Assembly: GCA_015056175.1 (NCBI GenBank) | Contig: SVGT01000003.1 | Span: 1 to 64,000 of the forward strand | Direction: 5' to 3' | From: Clostridiales bacterium | GTDB lineage: Bacteria > Bacillota > Clostridia > Christensenellales > Aristaeellaceae | DNA length: 64,000 nucleotides | In this document: piece after piece, positions 8,427 to 18,052 of the stretch | Layout of the letters: each line of letters opens with the position of its first letter | Position numbering within the stretch: the first letter of the stretch is position 1 | Made by a program: the position numbers and the translations under genes | The notes under the pieces: model-generated | What the model was told of the DNA's origin: nothing | Seen by the model: only the letters and a program-made list of their open reading frames with translations | The model's database searches: none

Positions 8427-9887
8427 TTAGCCCTGATGCAGGGGGATTTCCACAATAAAGGTGGAGCCTTTGCCCTCCTCGCTCTCCACGCGGATGGCGC
8501 CGCCGTGCAAAAGCACCAGCTGATGCACAATGGAAAGGCCCAGACCCGTGCCGCCGGATTCGCGGCTGCGCGCCTTATCCACCCGGTAGAAGCGGTCGAA
8601 GATGTGGGGCAGGTTTTCCTTGGGGATGCCGGGGCCGTTGTCTGTGACGGACAGCACGGCGTCGCGCCCCTCCTTGACCAGCGTCACCTTCACCTGGCCG
8701 CCCACCTGGGTGTATTTGACGGCGTTTTCCATCAGGTTGTAGATGACCTGGGTCAGTTTGCTCTTGTCCGCATACAGATCGCAGGGATCGCCCAGGGTAA
8801 GGAGAATTTTCTGCTCCCGCTTTTGCGCAATGGGCTCCAGCCGGTGGGCCGTTTCCTTGCACAGGGCGGCGATGGACACGTTTTCCCGCGTCAATTTCAC
8901 GCTCTGGCTGTCCATCTGCACCAGCGTCAGCAGATCGCTTACGATGGTAGAAAGCCTGTCGATCTCCTTATTGATATCCGACATGAACTCGGTACGCAGT
9001 TCCTTATCCATATCCGGCTGATAGATCAGCGATTCGATCATGATCTTCATGGTGGCAAGGGGCGTTTTCAATTCATGGCTGGCGTTGCTCACAAAGCTGT
9101 TGCGGCTCTGGTCCAGCGTTTCCAGCTTTTCGCTCATGGAGTTAAAAGCACGGGCCAGTTCCAGCATTTCGCCCGAGCCCTTTTCCGGCACACGGGAGGA
9201 AAAATCGCCCTTGCCCATGCGCTGAATGCCGCGGCGCAGGTTGGTAATGGGCGATGTAAACACGTGGGAAAACACGCCGCTGCAAAGCAGCGCTGCGCCC
9301 GCCACCAGAATGAAAATGAGCATCATCTGGTCCTGCAATTGGTACAGGCGCTGCATCATGGCGTCAACAGGCGTGATAAGCAGCAGCACGCCGATGATGG
9401 CGCTTTCGTGCACCACGGCGGCGGAACAGAAGCTTTCCCATCTGCCCTGGCTGCGGGACAAAAACAGCATGTTGCCCGCATCCAGCCTTTCGCCGCTTTC
9501 CACGTCGCGGATGCCGTAATCCACGCTGTTGCCCAGCACCAGAATGCTCTTGACCTCGCTGTAGGAAAGCAATTGGCCGTTGAGGGTGCCAAAGGTATCC
9601 AATTGTACTTTGCCCCATTCATCCAGCAGCAGCACCCGGCCGCCCATTTCGATGCCGGAGAGCACCATTTCCTGCCGAAGGGCCTCCATATCGCGCCTTT
9701 CCAGCTCGGGCGACAGCTTTTCCGCCAGCATTTCCAGTCTGGCGCGCTCGGAGGCGATGCGCTCTTCAAACAAAAAGTCGCCTACCATGCGGCTCAGCGA
9801 GCTTGCCATTACATAGAAGGACAGCCCGACGATCAGCAGGAAGGCGAGCAGGATGCGTACGCGGATGCCGGAAAAGGGGTTTTTAAT
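8427..9887 (-). CDS. Sensor histidine kinase (TM-sensor-TM-HAMP-HisKA-HATPase)
   Basis: FVSNASHELKTPLATMKIMIESL, NLMENAVKYTQ, DNGPGIPKENLPHIFDRFYRVDKARS...GGTGLGLSIV. The ORF track begins at 9809, inside TM1; the frame stays open to 9887, giving an intact TM1 with a non-canonical ATT start. Confidence 0.88.
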   Translation of the reverse strand: MKNPFSGIRVRILLAFLLIVGLSFYVMASSLSRMVGDFLFEERIASERARLEMLAEKLSPELERRDMEALRQEMVLSGIEMGGRVLLLDEWGKVQLDTFGTLNGQLLSYSEVKSILVLGNSVDYGIRDVESGERLDAGNMLFLSRSQGRWESFCSAAVVHESAIIGVLLLITPVDAMMQRLYQLQDQMMLIFILVAGAALLCSGVFSHVFTSPITNLRRGIQRMGKGDFSSRVPEKGSGEMLELARAFNSMSEKLETLDQSRNSFVSNASHELKTPLATMKIMIESLIYQPDMDKELRTEFMSDINKEIDRLSTIVSDLLTLVQMDSQSVKLTRENVSIAALCKETAHRLEPIAQKREQKILLTLGDPCDLYADKSKLTQVIYNLMENAVKYTQVGGQVKVTLVKEGRDAVLSVTDNGPGIPKENLPHIFDRFYRVDKARSRESGGTGLGLSIVHQLVLLHGGAIRVESEEGKGSTFIVEIPLHQG

Positions 9888-10575
9888 CTTTATCGGTGAA
9901 ATAATAGCCCACTCCCCACTTGGTGAAGATGAACTCCGGCTGGGCGGGATTGCGCTCGATCTTTTCGCGCAGGCGGCGGATGTGCACGTCCACGGTACGG
10001 GCGTCGCCCATGTAGTCGTACTTCCACACCGTCTCCAGCATCACCTCGCGGGAGAACACCTTGCCCCGGTTGGTGATAAACAGCTGCAAAAGGTCAAACT
10101 CCTTGGCGGTCAGGCGCACGTCGCGGCCGCCCAGGGACACGCTGCGGTTCACCACGTTCACTTCCATATCGTGCACGCGGATGATCTTTTTATCCTCCTG
10201 CTGGGCAGGCTGGCCTGCACGGCGCAGGATGGTCTTGATGCGGGCCTTGACCTCCAGAATGTTGAAGGGCTTGGTCATATAATCGTCCGCACCGTATTCC
10301 AGGCCCAGGATCTTGTCCATATCCTCGCCCTTGGCGGTGAGCATGATGATGGGCACATTGCTGCCCTCACGGATGCGCTGGCAAACGGAGATGCCGTCCA
10401 GCTTGGGGAGCATCACGTCCAGCAGGATCAGATCCACCTGGTTTTCCATGAACACCTTGAGGGCTTCCTCGCCGTCCATGGCAGTCAAAATTTCATAGCC
10501 TTCCTGTTCCAGTGTATAGCGAAGACCTTTGAGGATCAACGGTTCGTCATCAACCAGCAAAATGCGCTTGGCCAC
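9883..10575 (-). CDS. OmpR-family response regulator
   Basis: KRILLVDDEPLILKGLRYTLEQEGYEI...DLILLDVMLPKLDGI...DDYMTKPFNILEVKARI...winged-helix C-terminus. Confidence 0.95.
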   Translation of the reverse strand: MAKRILLVDDEPLILKGLRYTLEQEGYEILTAMDGEEALKVFMENQVDLILLDVMLPKLDGISVCQRIREGSNVPIIMLTAKGEDMDKILGLEYGADDYMTKPFNILEVKARIKTILRRAGQPAQQEDKKIIRVHDMEVNVVNRSVSLGGRDVRLTAKEFDLLQLFITNRGKVFSREVMLETVWKYDYMGDARTVDVHIRRLREKIERNPAQPEFIFTKWGVGYYFTDKD

Positions 10576-10633
10576 GGTATGTCATCCTTCCTGTGTACAC
10601 GGCCCTTCGGCAGGCCGCGGCAGCATGCATGAT

Positions 10634-10656
10634 CGTGGTATACCACGCATACCACG
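10634..10656. promoter_or_regulatory. Palindromic operator candidate upstream of the response regulator gene
   Basis: CGTGGTATACCACG perfect 14-bp palindrome at 10634-10647 plus an extra TACCACG half-site at 10650-10656. Confidence 0.4.
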
Positions 10657-10855
10657 CTACCCTATTTTACACTCTTTTCATTACAAAAATCAAGAGTTTT
10701 GCAATCCTTTCTACATAATTTTGATTCTTTTTTTATCACAGCGGGTCGGTTTTTGTAATATTAGCTGTAAAAAACGCACAGCGTCCCGGGGCGCTGCTTG
10801 ACTTGCGCAAATTGCCATGCCATAATAAACCATATGACAAGGAGGGATTGTTTCC

Positions 10856-11773
10856 ATGAAAAAAGTGCTGATCGCCCTGCTGGCGCTCCTGATGCTGCTT
10901 CCCCTTTGCGCCCTGGGCGAAGAAAACACGGAAGAAACCATCCAGCTGCACAAGAACCTGACCGTGGATATCAACGCAGAATACGTGGACATGGGCGATA
11001 TCCGCATGTCCGGCAGCGATTTTGACCGCTTGATCGAAAAGCTGCAGCAGATGCCCAACCTGAAGAAGGTGGATATGTTTGCATCTCCCGTGTGGAAAAG
11101 CCATATTGAAAAATTTGTAGCGGCGCTTCCCGACGTAGAATTCGGCTGGACCATGCGCTTTGCAGAGCACACCATCCGCACCGACGCCACCGCCTTTTCC
11201 ACCCTGCACAATAACAAAAGCGAAACCCACTCCAGCAAGCACTGGACCATCCTCAAATACTGCAAAAACCTGGTGGCGCTGGACCTGGGCCACAACAACA
11301 TTACCGATCTGTCCTTCATCAGCGATCTGCCCTCCCTCAAGGTGCTGATCCTGGCCTGCAACTATATCGAGGATATTTCTCCCCTGGCCAATCACCCCAA
11401 CCTGGAATACATCGAGCTGTTCAAAAACCGCATCAAAGATATAAGCGTGCTGGCTACCATGCCCAACCTCATCGACCTGAACCTGTGCTACAACTATATT
11501 GAGGATTACACCCCCCTCTACGGCATGACCCAGCTGGAGCGTCTTTGGATCTACAATTCCAACAACTACATGACCTCCAAGCCCGTGCCTGAGGACATCG
11601 TAAACGGCCTCATCGAGGCGCTGCCCAACACCCATATCGACTATACCAATTACTCCACCGGCGGCGGCTGGCGCGAGCACGACCGCTACTTTGTGATCTA
11701 TGAAATGTTCAAAAACGGCACCTACATTCCCTTTGCCTCCCCTGCGGATGCAAATTTGACCGAGGCGGAATAA
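10856..11773 (+). CDS. Secreted leucine-rich-repeat protein (internalin-like LRRs)
   Basis: Signal peptide MKKVLIALLALLMLLPLCALG; repeats KNLVALDLGHNNITDLSFISDLPSLKVLILACNYIEDISPLANHPNLEYIELFKNRIKDISVL. Confidence 0.85.
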   Translation: MKKVLIALLALLMLLPLCALGEENTEETIQLHKNLTVDINAEYVDMGDIRMSGSDFDRLIEKLQQMPNLKKVDMFASPVWKSHIEKFVAALPDVEFGWTMRFAEHTIRTDATAFSTLHNNKSETHSSKHWTILKYCKNLVALDLGHNNITDLSFISDLPSLKVLILACNYIEDISPLANHPNLEYIELFKNRIKDISVLATMPNLIDLNLCYNYIEDYTPLYGMTQLERLWIYNSNNYMTSKPVPEDIVNGLIEALPNTHIDYTNYSTGGGWREHDRYFVIYEMFKNGTYIPFASPADANLTEAE

Positions 11774-12664
11774 ATGGAAAAGCTCATCGTCATTTTAGGC
11801 ACCACGGCGGCCGGCAAAAGCGATATAGGCATCCGTCTGGCGCAAAAGTTTAACGGCGAAATCATTTCCGCCGATTCCCGGCAGGTGTTTCGGGGGCTGG
11901 ACCTGGGCAGCGGCAAGGTGACAAAGGAAGAGCAGCAGATGGTGCCTCACCACCTGATCGACGTATGCGAGCCCGGCGATTTTTTCTCCATGGCGGATTT
12001 CCAGAAGCTGGGCTACGCCGCCATTGAGGACGTGCTGCAAAGGGGCAAAACGCCCTTCCTGGTGGGCGGCACGGGGCTGTATGTGGACGCAATCACCCAG
12101 GGCTATCAGCTGTCCGACAAAATGCCGGACCTTGCCTACCGCGCAGAATTGGAGAAGCTGACCACCCCGGAGTTGTACGCCATGCTCATGGAAAAGCTGC
12201 CCGGCTATCAGGTGGATGCGAAAAACCGCAACCGCGTGATGCGCGTGCTTGAAAAGCTACACGACGGCGACGACGCCATTCCCTCCCGCAGCGCCCGGTA
12301 CGATTGCCTGCTGCTGGGCGTCAACTGGGAGCGGGAGGTGCTCAAAAAGCGCATTGACGAGCGGCTTGAAAAACGCTTCCGGATGGGCATGATCGACGAG
12401 ATCCGCGGCCTGATGGACAAGGGCGTTTCCACCGAGTTCCTGCTGGGGCTTGGGCTTGAGTACCGCTACATCACCCAGTATATCCTGGGCGATATCCCCT
12501 CCATGGAAAAGCTCACCGAGGAGCTGGGCAACGCCATCAAGCGCTTTGCCAGACGACAGATGACCTGGTTCCGCCGCCACGGAGACGATATCCACTGGCT
12601 GGACATGACCTGTGATCCCGACGGAGAAGCCGAAGCGCTGATCCGTGCATTTTTACAAAAGTAA
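11774..12664 (+). CDS. miaA: tRNA dimethylallyltransferase
   Basis: KLIVILGTTAAGKSDIGIRLAQKFNGEIISADSRQVFRGLDLGSGK, VGGTGLYVDA. Confidence 0.95.
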   Translation: MEKLIVILGTTAAGKSDIGIRLAQKFNGEIISADSRQVFRGLDLGSGKVTKEEQQMVPHHLIDVCEPGDFFSMADFQKLGYAAIEDVLQRGKTPFLVGGTGLYVDAITQGYQLSDKMPDLAYRAELEKLTTPELYAMLMEKLPGYQVDAKNRNRVMRVLEKLHDGDDAIPSRSARYDCLLLGVNWEREVLKKRIDERLEKRFRMGMIDEIRGLMDKGVSTEFLLGLGLEYRYITQYILGDIPSMEKLTEELGNAIKRFARRQMTWFRRHGDDIHWLDMTCDPDGEAEALIRAFLQK

Positions 12665-12670
12665 AGGAGC

Positions 12671-13693
12671 ATGAACATGAAAACCATCGAATACATTCAG
12701 CAGCTGCTGGCCATCCCCTCTCCCACCGGCTATACGAAAAACGTGGCCGATCAGCTTTGCGCCTGGCTCTCCGGCATGGGCTACAGCCCCCGCGTGACCC
12801 GCAAGGGCCTGGTGTGGTGCGACCTGTGCGCAGGCGAGGGCGAGGGCATTTTGCTTTCCTCCCATGTGGATACCCTGGGCGCCATGGTGCGCTCGGTGAA
12901 GGGCAACGGCCGCATCCGCTATACCAAAACCTCCTCCGGCGCGGATACCACCGTGGAAACGGAAAACGTGCTCATCCACACAAGGGATGGCAAAACCTAC
13001 ACCGGCACCGTGCAGAGCTGCCATGCCAGCCAGCATGTGTTCCCCCGCATGGCCTCCGAAGAGCGCAACGATGAAACGCTGGAGATCGTGCTGGACGAAA
13101 TGGTGCACTCCGCCAAGGATGTATATGACCTGGGCATCGACACGGGCTGCTTCATTTCCTGGGAACCCCGCACCGTGGTCACCGAAAAGGGCTACGTCAA
13201 GAGCCGCTTCCTGGACGATAAGGCCAGCGCCGGCGTGCTGCTGAAGATCGCGGAGGATATTGCGGCGGGCGCCGTCAAGCCCACCCGTCCCGTATCCATC
13301 ATGTTCACCGTGCACGAGGAGATCGGCCACGGCGCCAGCATGAAGCTGCCCGATTCTATCGGCGATCTGATCGCCGTGGACATGGGCTGCGTTGGCAATG
13401 ATCTGAAGTGCGACGAAACCATGGTCTCCATCTGCGTGAAGGATTCCGGCGGCCCCTACAATTACGACCTGGTCAGCGAGCTGATTGCCATCGCCAAAGA
13501 GCAGGAGCTGCGCTACGCCGCGGACATCTACCCCTCCTACGGCTCGGACGCCGGCGCGTCCCTGCGCAGCGGCAACGACGTGCGCCACGCCTGCATCGGC
13601 CCCGGCGTGTTCGCCTCCCACGGCTACGAGCGCACCCACCTGCTGGGCATTGAGAATACCGAAAAGCTGCTCAAGTGCTACATCCAGAAATAA
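12671..13693 (+). CDS. M42 family metallopeptidase
   Basis: LLAIPSPTGYTKNVADQ, LLSSHVDTLGAMVRSVKGNGRI, FLDDKASAGVLL, FTVHEEIGHGAS, SYGSDAGASLRSGNDVRHACIGPG. Confidence 0.88.
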   Translation: MNMKTIEYIQQLLAIPSPTGYTKNVADQLCAWLSGMGYSPRVTRKGLVWCDLCAGEGEGILLSSHVDTLGAMVRSVKGNGRIRYTKTSSGADTTVETENVLIHTRDGKTYTGTVQSCHASQHVFPRMASEERNDETLEIVLDEMVHSAKDVYDLGIDTGCFISWEPRTVVTEKGYVKSRFLDDKASAGVLLKIAEDIAAGAVKPTRPVSIMFTVHEEIGHGASMKLPDSIGDLIAVDMGCVGNDLKCDETMVSICVKDSGGPYNYDLVSELIAIAKEQELRYAADIYPSYGSDAGASLRSGNDVRHACIGPGVFASHGYERTHLLGIENTEKLLKCYIQK

Positions 13694-13710
13694 TCAAGGC
13701 ATAAAACCGT

Positions 13711-13747
13711 CCCCTCTGCGCATACATTCTGGCGCGGAGGGGATTTT
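13711..13747 (+). terminator. Terminator-like hairpin whose 3' arm contains the RBS of the next ORF
   Basis: CCCCTCTGCGC-10nt-GCGCGGAGGGG-ATTTTT; GGAGGGG lies 7 nt before ATG 13750. Confidence 0.65.
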
Positions 13748-13749
13748 TG

Positions 13750-13953
13750 ATGGCCTATGACCGGGAAGAGAAGGGATATCTCAAAACAGCCTGCTATCCG
13801 CAGGCGCAAAGGGGCCCCAGACGCCTGATCGGCGCGGTGCTCATCGCAGCCGGGGTGGTGCTCATCCTGTTCTCCGTGCCCTACTGGGCCTGGTGGGCGC
13901 TGCTGGGCGCGGCGCTGATTGGCGTGGGGCTGATCCTTGCAGGCAGCGGCTGA
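13750..13953 (+). CDS. Small membrane protein, unknown function
   Basis: MAYDREEKGYLKTACYPQAQRGPRRLIGAVLIAAGVVLILFSVPYWAWWALLGAALIGVGLILAGSG; good RBS, two hydrophobic helices. Confidence 0.6.
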   Translation: MAYDREEKGYLKTACYPQAQRGPRRLIGAVLIAAGVVLILFSVPYWAWWALLGAALIGVGLILAGSG

Positions 13954-14135
13954 AGGGAGGAAACAAGGCATGTCCATGCGCATCATCTGCGTCCGTGCGC
14001 CAAGAGCCCTTCGGGGTCTTTTGCGCATGCTGTACGGAAGAAGGGGCAGGGCGCGGTAAAGCGCCCCGCCGCACACTGTACACATTGACCGCCCTGTGTT
14101 ATGATACATGCATCACCCATAGGAGGATAAACACG

Positions 14136-14879
14136 ATGAACGATGTGATCCGCCAGCTGTACGAACGCAAATCCACCCGCGTATTTGAGGAGAGGGAGAT
14201 CCCGGAAGACGTCACCCAACAGATCCTGACCGCCGCCTGCATGGCGCCCACCGCCGGCAACCAGCAATTGTACACTGTTTTGCGCATTACCGATGAGGCG
14301 CTCAAAAATCAGCTCAGCGAAAGCTGCGATCATCAGCCCTTCATTGCCCAGGGCAAACTGGTGCTCATTTTCTGCGCCGACTGCCGCAAGTGGTACCGGG
14401 CTTTCAAGGAAAACGGCTGCGACCCCCGTCTGCCGGGGGAGGGCGATCTGCTCCTTGCCGTCAGCGACGCCAATATCGCAGCGCAAAACGCCGTGGTGGC
14501 CGCACATGCTCTGGGCGTTGGCTCCTGCTACATCGGCGATATCATGGAAAATATCGAGATCCACAGGGACATGCTGCACCTGCCGCAGTACGTGTTCCCC
14601 TGCGCCATGCTGGTGATGGGCTATCCCACCCCGCAGCAACTGGAGCGCACAAAGCCCCGCCGCGCGCCGCTTGAGTGCATCGTGCTGGAAAACGTTTACC
14701 GCGATCTTGAAGGAGACGCGCTGCGGGACGCGCTCTACAAGGGCGATGTTCCTGCGGATTACAAGCGCTGGCTGCACGCCTTCTGCGAACGGAAATACAA
14801 CTCCTCCTTTGCCCGGGAGATGACCCGCTCGGTGCGGCAATACCTGCTGGATTTTGCAAAAACAACAGAAGAAAGCTGA
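14136..14879 (+). CDS. Nitroreductase family protein
   Basis: VIRQLYERKSTRVFEEREIPEDVTQQILTAACMAPTAGNQQLYTVLRITDE; preceded by AGGAGG; ORF-track start at 13893 is too far upstream. Confidence 0.9.
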   Translation: MNDVIRQLYERKSTRVFEEREIPEDVTQQILTAACMAPTAGNQQLYTVLRITDEALKNQLSESCDHQPFIAQGKLVLIFCADCRKWYRAFKENGCDPRLPGEGDLLLAVSDANIAAQNAVVAAHALGVGSCYIGDIMENIEIHRDMLHLPQYVFPCAMLVMGYPTPQQLERTKPRRAPLECIVLENVYRDLEGDALRDALYKGDVPADYKRWLHAFCERKYNSSFAREMTRSVRQYLLDFAKTTEES

Positions 14880-14927
14880 CAAAAAAGCGGGATACGTCGA
14901 TCCCGCTTTTGTTTCCGCTATATACTT

Positions 14928-15953
14928 TTATTTCCGGGTCTGGCCGCGCTTGCCGATAAACCGGCCGTACTCGCTCCAGTTTTCCAGCGTCAGACCGCAG
15001 CCGCGGGCCACGCATTCGTGGGCGTTTTCGGCCAGACGGCAGTCGATCTTCAGCGTTTTGCTCACCGCCTGGGACAGCATGCTCAGGTGCGCGCCGCCGC
15101 CGGTCAAAACGATGCCGTTGTCAAAAATATCCGCCGCCAATTCGGCAGGGGTCTGCTCCAGCACCGCGTGGATGGCTTCCATCAGTTCCTCCAGCGGGCC
15201 TTCGATGGCCTCGGTGACCTCGTCGGAAGTCACACGCAATACTTTGGGCAGACCGGAGATCAGATTGCGGCCCGTCACTTCCATGTACAATTGCTCGGGC
15301 AACTGCAGCGCGGAGCCGATATTCACCTTCAGATCCTCGGCGGTCATTTCGCCGATGAGCATGTTGTGCTTGAGGCGGATGTACTTGATAATGGCGTCAT
15401 CCAGCTTATCGCCTGCGATCTTCACACTGTCGCGCAGCACGCAGCGCCCCTTGCTGATCACGGCAATTTCCGTCATGCCGCCGCCGATATCCACGATCAT
15501 GGAGCCGTAGGTATCGCCTACGGGCAGACCCGCGCCGATGGCAGCGGCCACGGGGCGCTCCATCAGGTGCGTACGGCGGGCGCCGGCGGAAAACAGGCTG
15601 GCCGTGATGGACTGCCTTTCCACCTCATTGACCCCGGCAGGCAGGGACAAAACCACCCTGGGGCCGCCCAGGAACAGCCTTTTGCCCACCACCTGCTGCA
15701 CAAAATAATTCAGCATGGCGGTAGCCATGGCAAAATCTTCAATATTGCCGTTGCGCAGCGGACGCATGGCCACCACGTTGCTGGGCGTACGCCCCAGCAT
15801 GCGATAGGCCTCATGACCCACCGCCAGTACGGCGCGGCTTTCCCGGTCGAAGGCGATCACGGCCGGCTCATCCAGCACAATGCCTTTGTTTTTGCCGTAG
15901 ATCACCACGCTCGCCGTGCCAAGATCCACGCCGATGTCCATAACCTGAGCCAT
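14928..15953 (-). CDS. MreB/Mbl-like rod-shape determining actin homologue
   Basis: MDIGVDLGTASVVIYGKNKGIVLDEPAVIAFD...IVDIGGGMTEIAVISKG...LTGGGAHL. Confidence 0.9.
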   Translation of the reverse strand: MAQVMDIGVDLGTASVVIYGKNKGIVLDEPAVIAFDRESRAVLAVGHEAYRMLGRTPSNVVAMRPLRNGNIEDFAMATAMLNYFVQQVVGKRLFLGGPRVVLSLPAGVNEVERQSITASLFSAGARRTHLMERPVAAAIGAGLPVGDTYGSMIVDIGGGMTEIAVISKGRCVLRDSVKIAGDKLDDAIIKYIRLKHNMLIGEMTAEDLKVNIGSALQLPEQLYMEVTGRNLISGLPKVLRVTSDEVTEAIEGPLEELMEAIHAVLEQTPAELAADIFDNGIVLTGGGAHLSMLSQAVSKTLKIDCRLAENAHECVARGCGLTLENWSEYGRFIGKRGQTRK

Positions 15954-16302
15954 TGGAACAGTCTCCTTACCCATTGGGCGCATCGTTTGCCGGGCAAAGC
16001 CGGCTATTTCCGCCCATTCTCCGTATGTATTCGACGCCCGCCCGTCATTTCCTCTTTTTGGGGCTTTTTCAGGGCGTCATTCTCCACTTTGACCTATTTT
16101 CTTGTCGAAAATTGGCACTTTATCCCCACTCGCAAGGATATTTCGGCCCTATCGACGCTGTTTTTGCCCATTGCGCACCACAAGACGGGCGCTGCATGCT
16201 CTTTTCAACGCCCCCATTGTAAAAGATTTCCATCCATCTGTCAACAAAGAGGCGCTGCGGCGAAAATTTATCAAAAATCGCGGCAGCATTTTGTCCCCCT
16301 CT

Positions 16303-16337
16303 TGACAAGAGAAAGCCCTGTCTGCTATAAACTAAAA
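16303..16337 (+). promoter_or_regulatory. Sigma-A-type promoter for the ZIP transporter gene
   Basis: TTGACA followed by TATAAA with ~18-nt spacing. Confidence 0.5.
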
Positions 16338-16362
16338 TGATTTTTGTTCAAGTGAGGTCTCC

Positions 16363-17079
16363 ATGGAAAACGTAGTGTACATTCTGCTGGCGGCATTTTT
16401 ATCCGGCGTCATCGGCACAGGCCTGGGCGGCCTGATGGGCGTCATGTTCCCCCGTATTTCCCCGCTTTCCCTCAAGCGCATGCTCAGCGCAACAGCAGGG
16501 CTCATGCTGGCTATCGTCTGCTTTGAACTGCTGCCCGAAAGCATGGAGGGAAGCATGCTGTGGGGCTCCGTCGGCCTGATCGCCGGCATCATGGGCATGC
16601 TGCTGCTTTCGCCCCTGGTCCGCGAGGATAACGAAAAGCTGCGGACGGGCAAGCTGGTGGGCGCGGGCATCGCGCTGCACAATTTTCCCGAAGGTCTGGC
16701 CATCGGCGCCGGCATGGCAGGCTCGGGTCTGCTGGGCGCGACCCTGGCGCTGACCATCGCCCTCCACGATATCCCCGAGGGCGTGGCCATGGCGCTGCCC
16801 CTGCGCGAGGGCGGCACGGGCCGCAAAAAAGCGGTACTGGCCGCCGTGATCAGCGGCATTCCCACCGTACTTGGCGCGGCTGTGGGCATTTTCCTGGGCG
16901 GCGTAAGCCAGGGCGCGCTGGCATTCAGCCTGGGCCTTGCGGGCGGCGCCATGCTGGAAGTGACCTGCTGCCAATTGCTCCCCGAAAGCACGGAAAAAAA
17001 GACGGGCGGCAGCCTGATGGCCGGCTTGCTCTTTGGCGCAGCCATCTGCTTTTTTCTGCACGGAAACCTGCATCATTAA
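16363..17079 (+). CDS. ZIP family metal transporter
   Basis: LHNFPEGLAIGAGMAGSGLLGATLALTIALHDIPEGVAMALPL. Confidence 0.93.
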   Translation: MENVVYILLAAFLSGVIGTGLGGLMGVMFPRISPLSLKRMLSATAGLMLAIVCFELLPESMEGSMLWGSVGLIAGIMGMLLLSPLVREDNEKLRTGKLVGAGIALHNFPEGLAIGAGMAGSGLLGATLALTIALHDIPEGVAMALPLREGGTGRKKAVLAAVISGIPTVLGAAVGIFLGGVSQGALAFSLGLAGGAMLEVTCCQLLPESTEKKTGGSLMAGLLFGAAICFFLHGNLHH

Positions 17080-17228
17080 CCCATCCGGGGAAGAGAGACG
17101 CATAAGCGTCTCTTTTTTTTGACGCCGGACGCACCCAGCGGCTTCCGGCGGCAGCAAACAGAAAAGGAAAAAGGCTCCGCCATATGGCAGAGCCTTTTTT
17201 CGCCCGCATGCAGCGGGACGGAAACACA

Positions 17229-17990
17229 TCAGTTTTCGGGACGGATCAGGATGAGAGGGGTCAGTTCGTCGCCCTGACCGGAGGGATTGTCGCGCATGGC
17301 GTCCTGGATCTGCTCGTCGGTGAGGGGGAAGTTATGACACTTGCCCAATTGATCCTGCTGGATGTCGTTGGCGTCCATCAGCACCACGGGGATGCCGGTT
17401 TTCTTTTCCAGTTCATCGCACAGTTCCACAGGGTTTTCCGGGTTGATCAGCGCCAGCTGCTTGTACACGTCAAAGCTGGAGCGGAAGTAGAAGCCGTCGA
17501 TGCCGCCCACGCCCTTGCCGCACACCTTGTAAAACACGCCGCGGATGCCAAAGGGCTTGGTCAGCGCAGAGCAGACCACGGCCAGCAGCACCCGGGGCAG
17601 ACCGCACAGGTCGATGACCAATTGCAGCTTGTAGGGCTCGTGCATGCCGACGCCGGTATGGTTGATTGCGGCAAAGCGCCACAGGAAATTGGCCCAGAAG
17701 CCGGGCTTTACTTCATCGCGGGTGCGCACGCTTTCCACGCACATGCACATCACCTTGGCGCCGAAGGACAGCATATCGCCCTCCCGGTAGATGGGGCGCA
17801 CATACTTTTCCACAAGTTCTGCCTGATCCTCGCCGCGCTGCACAAAGTGGGTCTGGATGGCCAGACGGCGGTACTTGCGGCCGTCGCGGCCCTCCACCAC
17901 GCCGCGGTCAAAATAGGTAACGCCGTTTTCCTCGCGGCGCTGTTCTTCCAGGTTACGGGACGGAATGATGCCCATTACGTTCTCCTCCAC
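17229..17990 (-). CDS. CofE-like (F420-0:L-glutamate ligase-type) domain protein
   Basis: YRRLAIQTHFVQRGEDQAELVEKYVRPIYREGDMLSFGAKVMCMC...GGIDGFYFRSSFDVYKQLALINPENPVELCDELEKKTGIPVVLMDANDI. Confidence 0.7.
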   Translation of the reverse strand: MEENVMGIIPSRNLEEQRREENGVTYFDRGVVEGRDGRKYRRLAIQTHFVQRGEDQAELVEKYVRPIYREGDMLSFGAKVMCMCVESVRTRDEVKPGFWANFLWRFAAINHTGVGMHEPYKLQLVIDLCGLPRVLLAVVCSALTKPFGIRGVFYKVCGKGVGGIDGFYFRSSFDVYKQLALINPENPVELCDELEKKTGIPVVLMDANDIQQDQLGKCHNFPLTDEQIQDAMRDNPSGQGDELTPLILIRPEN

Positions 17991-18052
17991 GGGCCAAATG
18001 GCCCCTTTCTTCCTTAGGATTACCCTATTCTACAACGGTTTATACGGCCTTG

